From Prevotellaceae bacterium (GTDB taxonomy: Bacteria > Bacteroidota > Bacteroidia > Bacteroidales > UBA932): 5,125 nucleotides of DNA. Of this stretch, positions 1 through 3,646 are shown piece by piece (positions within the stretch are counted from its first letter, which is position 1; each line of letters begins with the position of its first letter). The position numbers were made by a program, and so were the translations under genes. The stretch spans positions 1 through 5,125 of the forward strand of contig JAITAP010000128.1 of the NCBI GenBank assembly GCA_031284065.1. Reading direction: 5' to 3'. The notes beneath the pieces are model-generated. The model ran no database searches, had not been told where the DNA came from, and worked only from the letters and a program-made list of their open reading frames with translations.

Positions 1-857
1 ATGTCAAGCAGCTCGTTGGTGATGGATTGTTGGCGCGACTTGTTGTAGTCAATGGTGAGGTCGGTAATCAGCTCATCGGCGTTGTCGGTGGCAAGCTGCA
101 TGGCGATGACGCGCGCGGCGTGCTCCGAGGCGCTGGAGTCGAGCAGCATGGTGTACAGCCTTAGCTTGAGCGACTTGGGCAGCAGCGCCGCAAACACTTC
201 TGCGCTCGACGGCTCTACAATGTAATCCGGCTGCATCTTTTTATCCGGCGCATCTTTTTGAGCTTGGGCAGCCTCCAGCGTGAGCGGCAAAAACACCTCG
301 CGCGTGAGCGCCTGATAGCCTGCGCTCTTAAAGTGGTGGTATATCACCTCCACCTTGTCTATTGCCGCCGCTTCAAACTGCGCTATCAGCTCTCCCACAA
401 ACGCCGCAAGCGTATCGTAATCGGGCTTGGCAGCCAGCCCCTCAAAGTTGCGGGCAACGGTGTAGCCCAGCTTGCCCGCCGCCTCAAACACTTTTTTGCC
501 GATGGTGTAGATAAGAATTTTTTCTTTGGGGAGGTGCGCGTAGGCGTTGAGCGTCCGGCGCAGCTCCTTTGCCACGTTGGAGTTGAAGGAGCCTGCCAGC
601 GAGCTGTCCGACGAAAACGCCACGATGGCAACGCGCTCTGTCGGCCGGCGGCGGGATAGCGACGTCTCAAGATCGCTGCCCAGCGACAGCACGCTGCGGA
701 GGATATGCTGCATGGCGTTGGAGTACGGGAGCATCCCTGCAATGTTTTTCTGCGCCCGGTTGAGCTTTGCGGCAGATACCATTTTCATGGCAGACGTAAT
801 CTTCCGCGTGCTTTTCACGGAGTTTATACGTTCCTTTATTTCCTTAAGCTGTGCCAC
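1..857 (-). CDS. atpG: ATP synthase F1 subunit gamma, missing only the last few C-terminal codons
   Basis: This is the central rotor shaft of the F1Fo ATP synthase: a coiled coil of N- and C-terminal helices that turns inside the alpha3beta3 head on the cytoplasmic side of the membrane. The reading frame gives 285 complete codons before the window edge. Family bacterial gammas run about 285 to 300 residues, so only a few are missing. Visible family marks are the N-terminal KEIKERINSVKSTRKITSAM segment followed by MVSAAKL, the SSDSSLAGSFNSN motif (residues 82-94, equivalent to the usual SDRGLCGxFN, with Ala in place of Cys), and the C-terminal RLYTMLLDSSASEHAARVIA and DNADELI helix (about 233-264). 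The start is GTG (855-857). It is fixed by an in-frame TAG directly upstream (858-860) and by the perfect family N-terminus; the first ATG would remove 23 conserved residues. There is no Shine-Dalgarno. The gene lies 34 bp after the orphan Rpn tail rather than next to atpA. Confidence 0.97.
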   Translation of the reverse strand, partial: MAQLKEIKERINSVKSTRKITSAMKMVSAAKLNRAQKNIAGMLPYSNAMQHILRSVLSLGSDLETSLSRRRPTERVAIVAFSSDSSLAGSFNSNVAKELRRTLNAYAHLPKEKILIYTIGKKVFEAAGKLGYTVARNFEGLAAKPDYDTLAAFVGELIAQFEAAAIDKVEVIYHHFKSAGYQALTREVFLPLTLEAAQAQKDAPDKKMQPDYIVEPSSAEVFAALLPKSLKLRLYTMLLDSSASEHAARVIAMQLATDNADELITDLTIDYNKSRQQSITNELLD

Positions 858-891
858 CTAATATATAAGTTAAAAATTAAAAACCAAATTG
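858..891 (-). other. A+T-rich gap before atpG, no terminator or clear promoter
   Basis: This 34-bp spacer between the orphan tail stop and the atpG GTG is almost entirely A and T. I see no GC-rich hairpin with a T run, so nothing visible would end transcription arriving from the Rpn genes. No TTTG / TAnnTTTG pair stands out either. atpG is therefore most simply read through from upstream. The A+T richness itself may help translation start in the absence of a Shine-Dalgarno, as is usual in Bacteroidota. Confidence 0.5.
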
Positions 892-1179
892 TTATCCAAT
901 AATAGCGGAGATTTGTTCTTCTGTCAAACTACACAACTCGGCAATTTGCTTAATGCTCATATTTGCCAAGCGAAACCTTTTTACAAGTCTGATTCGCTCT
1001 TGCTTAATTCCTTGCTTAATTCCTTGCTCAATTCCTTGCTCAATACTTTCTCTTTTACCTTCCAGCTTGCCTTTTCTTTGACCTTTTCTTTGGCCTTCCA
1101 GCAGACCTTCTCTTTTCGCAAAATCTACGGCTTGGCGCACGTCGTCGTATTCCAATATGCTTTTATTATAAGTTCCCAT
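892..1179 (-). CDS. Orphan C-terminal tail of an Rpn-family nuclease, possible stand-alone RpnS-like protein
   Basis: This encodes 95 residues, starting MGTYNKSILEYDDV, and corresponds to residues 241-312 of the neighbouring Rpn nuclease without any nuclease domain. In order it has a conserved start (1-22), ten tetrapeptide units of the form xxxG (about 23-62, very rich in K, E, Q and G), a basic stretch RIRLVKRFRL, and a helix-turn-helix-like end (NMSIKQIAELCSLTEEQISAI). It lies 36 bp after the stop of the full gene, in the same frame, and 34 bp before atpG. No stops or frameshifts interrupt it, and the ATG sits in the same AAGTAGAGATGG context as the internal ATG of the full gene. In known Rpn systems a short product of the C-terminal region restrains the nuclease. 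This piece could do so as a separate gene, or it could be a displaced cassette or a 5'-truncated relic. The reading frame is certain; expression and role are inference. Confidence 0.6.
   Translation of the reverse strand: MGTYNKSILEYDDVRQAVDFAKREGLLEGQRKGQRKGKLEGKRESIEQGIEQGIKQGIKQERIRLVKRFRLANMSIKQIAELCSLTEEQISAIIG
997..1116 (-). repeat. Array of ten 12-bp units encoding tetrapeptide repeats
   Basis: Ten 12-bp units lie in one register and each encodes four residues, mostly ending in Gly: KREG, LLEG, two QRKG, KLEG, KRES, two IEQG, IKQG and IKQE in protein order. On the plus strand the clearest run is four units of cttgctyaattc type at 999-1046 (the last ends in ac), followed by ccttttcttt-type units at 1070-1093. 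Such repeats usually change number by slippage or unequal recombination. Because the unit is 12 bp, the frame is always kept. The homologous array in the full-length gene has only four units. Confidence 0.9.
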
Positions 1180-1215
1180 CTCTACTTTACGCTGATAAAA
1201 AAGTTGAAGGTCAGG

Positions 1216-1434
1216 TTAGCTATCCAAAATATTGTATATCCTCTCCTCTGTCAAACCGGTCATTTTGGCAATTTGCTTAATGCTCATATTTGACAAGCGA
1301 AGCCTTTTTACAAGTCTGATTCGCTCTTGCTTAATGCCTTTTCTTTGGCCTTCCAGCAGACCTTCTCTTTTCGCAAAATCTACGGCTTGGCGCACGTCGT
1401 CGTATTCCAATATGCTTTTATTATAAGTTTCCAT
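1216..1434 (-). CDS. Possible internal translation product of the Rpn gene (RpnS-like C-terminal protein)
   Basis: An in-frame ATG at codon 241 of the Rpn gene would give a 72-residue protein beginning METYNKSILEYDDV and ending at the same stop. E. coli rpn genes are known to make such a short intragenic C-terminal protein that blocks the toxic full-length nuclease. Here the same methionine, with the same upstream bases AAGTAGAG, is exactly where the downstream orphan tail begins, so the ATG appears to define a module boundary. There is no strong ribosome-binding sequence, although Bacteroidota seldom need one. This is inference from family knowledge; the sequence shows only that the start is available. 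Confidence 0.35.
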   Translation of the reverse strand: METYNKSILEYDDVRQAVDFAKREGLLEGQRKGIKQERIRLVKRLRLSNMSIKQIAKMTGLTEERIYNILDS

Positions 1435-2154
1435 CTCTACTTCTGTTAGTTTATTTATTCGTGCTTCTTCGTACAGCAGCGTGAACACTTCTTCGCTCAT
1501 TACTTCCGGTCGTTCCGACAGCTTGTCCATGTTTTTCAATGAAAACAAGAGCTTGTCCTCTAAGGTGGAGAGCTCCTCCAGCGCTTTTTTAAATTTCGGC
1601 AATTCGATGATTAGAAAGCGATACTTGTCGGTAAATTCCATATTCGCCTCCTGACGCATCAGCTTAACCTGCTCCACGACTATATCCTTTGCGGTTTTCT
1701 CTTTAAATAAGACAAAATCCAAAATAGCAATAACATATACGCCAGCTATGTCGTAGCTTTGCTTCTCTACCTTTTTGCCCTTTGCATTGGGCGCGGCTAC
1801 TTTACCTTTCGGGGCTTGGTAGATGACCGAGTAACTCGCGTAGAACAACATTCTTTCCACAAAGTGGTCTTGCCCGGAGACTTGCATCTCTACGATGTAA
1901 CGCTTTCCGCTCGCTGTTTTTACGTAAATATCGTAAATCGCCTTCCGGTTTTCTTTTACAACGCCCAGCTGCTCTAACGGGAGATACTCAATTGCTGCAA
2001 TTTCTTCGGGCAATACTCCCAATGCAGTTAGAAATTTCATCATCAGCAGCTTGTTCCCGAAAATTTTCTTAAACCCAAAATCTGTCTTCGGGTTCATAAA
2101 AACTCTTGCGCCGGAGTTTTTAGCCTTTTTTCCCTTACCTTTTTTTTGCGCCAT
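1216..2154 (-). CDS. Rpn-family PD-(D/E)XK nuclease (PDDEXK_2, often labelled putative transposase)
   Basis: This 312-residue protein belongs to the Rpn/PDDEXK_2 family. These are DNA endonucleases first described as recombination-promoting and later as toxic antiphage proteins in E. coli. The family opening is NPKTDFGFKKIFGN (21-34). The likely catalytic residues are Asp75 (KAIYDIYVKT) and Glu89-x-Gln91 (RYIVEMQV), the ExQ variant of the D...ExK site, followed by the conserved FVERMLFYASYSVIYQ (98-113). The middle is helical, then come four tetrapeptide units (261-276 region) and a helix-turn-helix-like end (about 288-310). Oddities are a Lys-rich N-terminal extension (1-17) ahead of the usual start, and a basic insert with PKGK and AKGKK (about 115-131). 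Met20 is an alternative start. I prefer Met1 because it gives a short leader after the candidate promoter. The gene sits between creD and atpG, and it has a degenerate-to-intact copy of its tail directly downstream. Confidence 0.93.
   Translation of the reverse strand: MAQKKGKGKKAKNSGARVFMNPKTDFGFKKIFGNKLLMMKFLTALGVLPEEIAAIEYLPLEQLGVVKENRKAIYDIYVKTASGKRYIVEMQVSGQDHFVERMLFYASYSVIYQAPKGKVAAPNAKGKKVEKQSYDIAGVYVIAILDFVLFKEKTAKDIVVEQVKLMRQEANMEFTDKYRFLIIELPKFKKALEELSTLEDKLLFSLKNMDKLSERPEVMSEEVFTLLYEEARINKLTEVEMETYNKSILEYDDVRQAVDFAKREGLLEGQRKGIKQERIRLVKRLRLSNMSIKQIAKMTGLTEERIYNILDS
1324..1371 (-). repeat. Short four-unit version of the 12-bp tetrapeptide array
   Basis: Four 12-bp units in the full-length Rpn gene encode KREG, LLEG, QRKG and IKQE. 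They are the outer units of the ten-unit array at 997-1116; six units (72 bp) are absent. The flanks are almost identical on both sides, so the difference is a clean unit gain or loss. Confidence 0.88.
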
Positions 2155-2168
2155 TGCGTTGAAGCGTT

Positions 2169-2178
2169 TTTACGTAAA
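2169..2178. promoter_or_regulatory. Perfect palindrome TTTACGTAAA at the Rpn promoter, possible operator
   Basis: This 10-bp perfect palindrome overlaps the -7 box and the expected transcription start. The same palindrome, as part of a 13-base identical string (GTTTTTACGTAAA), recurs at 1916-1928 inside the Rpn gene, exactly 250 bp away. A site overlapping a promoter, together with a helix-turn-helix-like tail on the product, would suit autoregulation. Chance is not excluded: a shared 13-mer in 5 kb is only mildly unexpected. Confidence 0.2.
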
Positions 2179-2204
2179 GATAGCCATTATTTTCACAATG
2201 CAAA
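2175..2204 (-). promoter_or_regulatory. Candidate Bacteroidota-type promoter for the Rpn gene
   Basis: Read on the minus strand, TTTG (2204-2201) is followed after 18 bases by TATCTTTA (2182-2175). The Bacteroidota primary sigma consensus is TTTG at -33 and TAnnTTTG at -7, with about 19 bases between. The match is therefore complete at -33, seven of eight at -7, and one base short in spacing. Transcription would start near 2168, giving a leader of only about 14 bases before the ATG at 2154. The position, directly upstream of the Rpn gene and after creD, fits a separate transcription unit. Confidence 0.5.
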
Positions 2205-2254
2205 GGCGACAGGTGTTGCGCCTCAAAATTTCCCAACCGTCAGCTCCATATTTT

Positions 2255-3583
2255 TCACTCAATATCCTCTCCCTGCCTGTACCACTTGATTTTTTGCGAA
2301 AAATACATGACTATTCCGAGTATGGCAAACAACCCGATGCTACCTATCAGCAAAGCCACGTCTTCCAGCTGGAGAATCACGTACAGGAACAGGTACAAAA
2401 TGGACAAAATCAGCGCCAAGATACCCGTTTGTACTTTACTCTTGAAAATTCCGGAGGCGTAGGTGGTAATGAGCGCAATGGTCGCAACGGCGGCTATCAG
2501 GTAGGCGGCGGCAAAGTGCAGCTGCTCGGAAATAGACAGTAGCAAGCTGTAGAACAGGATTAGGGCAAAGCCAACCAGCAGGTACTGCACCGGATGAATC
2601 CGCTTTTTTGTCAGTACCTCCACAAAGAAAAAGGCGACAAACGTCAGCGCAATGAACATGATGGCATACTTGGCCGAGCGCATATTTTGCTGGTAGTGGT
2701 CAACCGTATCCACCAAGGTTACGCCGAATGAGGGTAAGCGAAGCGACGTGATTTTTTCGTCTTCATCAACCCAGTACTCCGGAATACTGCGGTTGATGCT
2801 CAGCACGCTCCACGAAGCAACAAATCCGGTATCGGACAGCTGGTAATCCGGCGAAAAGCTTCCGGTAAACCCGGGCGTTTTCCAGCTGCCCGCTACGTTC
2901 ACGCCGGTGGCGCTGCCGATGGGAACGAAATCCATGCTGCTGCTTCCGTTCAGCTTTAGCTTGCAGTCAAATTCGTAAACCTTATCCGGCGCTTCCGTGA
3001 GGACGTCCGGCAGGTTGACAACCATATTTTTCCCGCTGACATAATTTTCGCCGCCGACTTCCGCCGGGCAGGCGTTGCCGTTGAGCCGGAAGTCCACTTC
3101 GTCGGTCAGCCCGCGCAAGTCGGAAATGCCCAGGGAAAGGTAAGCCCGGCTAAAGTGGATGGTATTGTTCTTGTCCGCGATTTTCAGCCGGCTAACGTCC
3201 GGCAGCTGCCCGCTCAGCTGAATTTCGCTTTTGTAGAGAATAGTTTTGTAAATACCGTAGTGGCGCTCCTCCGGAATCAACCGGACGCGAATGTTCAGAT
3301 TTTTCGGGGTCAGGGAAACCACATGTTCCTCCCGCACCTTTTCTTTTTCGTTCACGTAAGTCGTTGTAAAGGGGATAGACAAAACAGGGCCGCAGAGCCG
3401 CTGCGAAAGGCTCCACTTTTCGTTGATTTTCCGGATTGTTTCCTCACTCCGGTTTTTCCGCTCCAAAATCAGATTCTGCACCAGCACGCTTGGAATTAGC
3501 AACAGCAGCGCTAGCCCGGCGATTATCAGCGCCTTCTGCGTCAGCGATTGCGAAAATTTCCGTTCAAGTCGTTTTGCTTCCAT
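2255..3583 (-). CDS. creD: CreD-like inner membrane protein
   Basis: This 442-residue protein matches the CreD family (E. coli CreD is about 450). CreD is an inner-membrane protein linked to cell-envelope integrity; in enterobacteria it is induced by the CreBC two-component system and affects colicin and beta-lactam responses. Its biochemical activity is not known. Visible layout: one N-terminal membrane helix (about 17-38), a large soluble, probably extracytoplasmic domain (about 45-300), then about five membrane helices (304-324, 331-351, 356-376, 383-405, 408-428). The family hallmark RIHPVQYLLVGFALILFYSL (328-347), followed by SISEQLHFAAAYLIAA, is clear. The start ATG (3581-3583) is the first after an in-frame TGA (3585-3587) and gives a normal-length N-terminus. 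No creBC genes are in the window. The gene lies 63 bp after atpA, an unexpected place that splits atpA from atpG; it may be co-transcribed with atpA. Confidence 0.95.
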   Translation of the reverse strand: MEAKRLERKFSQSLTQKALIIAGLALLLLIPSVLVQNLILERKNRSEETIRKINEKWSLSQRLCGPVLSIPFTTTYVNEKEKVREEHVVSLTPKNLNIRVRLIPEERHYGIYKTILYKSEIQLSGQLPDVSRLKIADKNNTIHFSRAYLSLGISDLRGLTDEVDFRLNGNACPAEVGGENYVSGKNMVVNLPDVLTEAPDKVYEFDCKLKLNGSSSMDFVPIGSATGVNVAGSWKTPGFTGSFSPDYQLSDTGFVASWSVLSINRSIPEYWVDEDEKITSLRLPSFGVTLVDTVDHYQQNMRSAKYAIMFIALTFVAFFFVEVLTKKRIHPVQYLLVGFALILFYSLLLSISEQLHFAAAYLIAAVATIALITTYASGIFKSKVQTGILALILSILYLFLYVILQLEDVALLIGSIGLFAILGIVMYFSQKIKWYRQGEDIE

Positions 3584-3646
3584 ATCAATTTTTTGTGTTG
3601 TCCATTTGTACCTGTTAGTGCGTGCGTATTAGCTCCTGACTTTCTT
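3584..3646 (-). other. Gap between atpA and creD
   Basis: This 63-bp spacer shows no terminator hairpin with a T run and no clear TTTG / TAnnTTTG promoter, so creD is probably read through from atpA. It contains a CAGGAG string close after the atpA stop that is too far from the creD ATG to serve it, and the short reading frame at 3585-3605. Confidence 0.5.
3585..3605 (-). other. Six-codon upstream reading frame (MDNTKN) in frame with creD
   Basis: An ATG at 3603-3605 opens a frame of six codons ending in TGA, and the creD ATG follows after one more codon (TAT) in the same frame. It could be a leader peptide affecting creD translation, or the remains of a longer CreD N-terminus cut by a stop. 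Short frames of this size are common by chance. Confidence 0.2.

Larger units (their letters stand above)
892..1187 (-). repeat. Downstream copy of the duplicated Rpn 3' segment (partner 1216-1442)
   Basis: This segment is a direct repeat of 1216-1442. Positions 1082-1174 match 1337-1429 without a mismatch (93 bp). With one mismatch the match runs on to 1187/1442, where similarity ends abruptly. Positions 940-1008 match 1267-1335 with two mismatches (69 bp). Between the two blocks this copy has 72 extra bases, which are six additional 12-bp units. The terminal part (892-939 against 1216-1266) is only weakly alike. Similarity is therefore a mosaic: near-identical core, diverged 3' end. Confidence 0.93.
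1216..1442 (-). repeat. Upstream copy of the duplicated Rpn 3' segment (partner 892-1187)
   Basis: This is the 3' end of the full-length Rpn gene and the partner of the repeat at 892-1187. It runs from the bases just before the internal ATG (1432-1434) to the stop. It has the short version of the tetrapeptide array and a different last segment: KMTGLTEERIYNILDS here against ELCSLTEEQISAIIG in the downstream copy. Confidence 0.93.
2155..2254 (-). other. Gap between creD and the Rpn gene
   Basis: This 100-bp spacer holds the candidate Rpn promoter (2175-2204), a palindrome at the expected transcription start (2169-2178), and a weak stem (2204-2208 with 2219-2223, AGGCG/CGCCT, 10-base loop). 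The stem lacks a T run, so it is a poor terminator for creD. No other gene is visible here. Confidence 0.6.

Noticed and set aside
258..861. Several plus-strand frames and one minus-strand frame (386-742) in the first 900 bases
   Set aside because: All overlap atpG, whose family motifs run unbroken from 857 to 1 in a different frame, so they are shadows.
997..1116. Short regular repeats resembling a CRISPR array
   Set aside because: The units are 12 bp, contiguous and without spacers, and they encode protein repeats in register.
889..1293. Plus-strand frame with repeated LLNS units
   Set aside because: The apparent repeat is the reverse reading of the tetrapeptide-coding 12-bp array on the minus strand.
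1216..2154. Insertion sequence call based on the 'putative transposase' label of this family
   Set aside because: No terminal inverted repeats or target duplications are visible, and the active-site pattern is a PD-(D/E)XK nuclease, not a DDE transposase.
2204..2223. Hairpin AGGCG/CGCCT after creD as an intrinsic terminator
   Set aside because: The stem has only five sound pairs with a 10-base loop and no T run on either side, and it overlaps the candidate -33 box.
2051..2542. 163-codon plus-strand frame across the creD-Rpn gap
   Set aside because: It overlaps the ends of two well-supported minus-strand genes and has no recognisable domain.
858..3646. Target-site duplication flanking the whole creD-Rpn insertion
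   Set aside because: I compared the bases just after the atpA stop with those just before atpG and found no convincing direct repeat.
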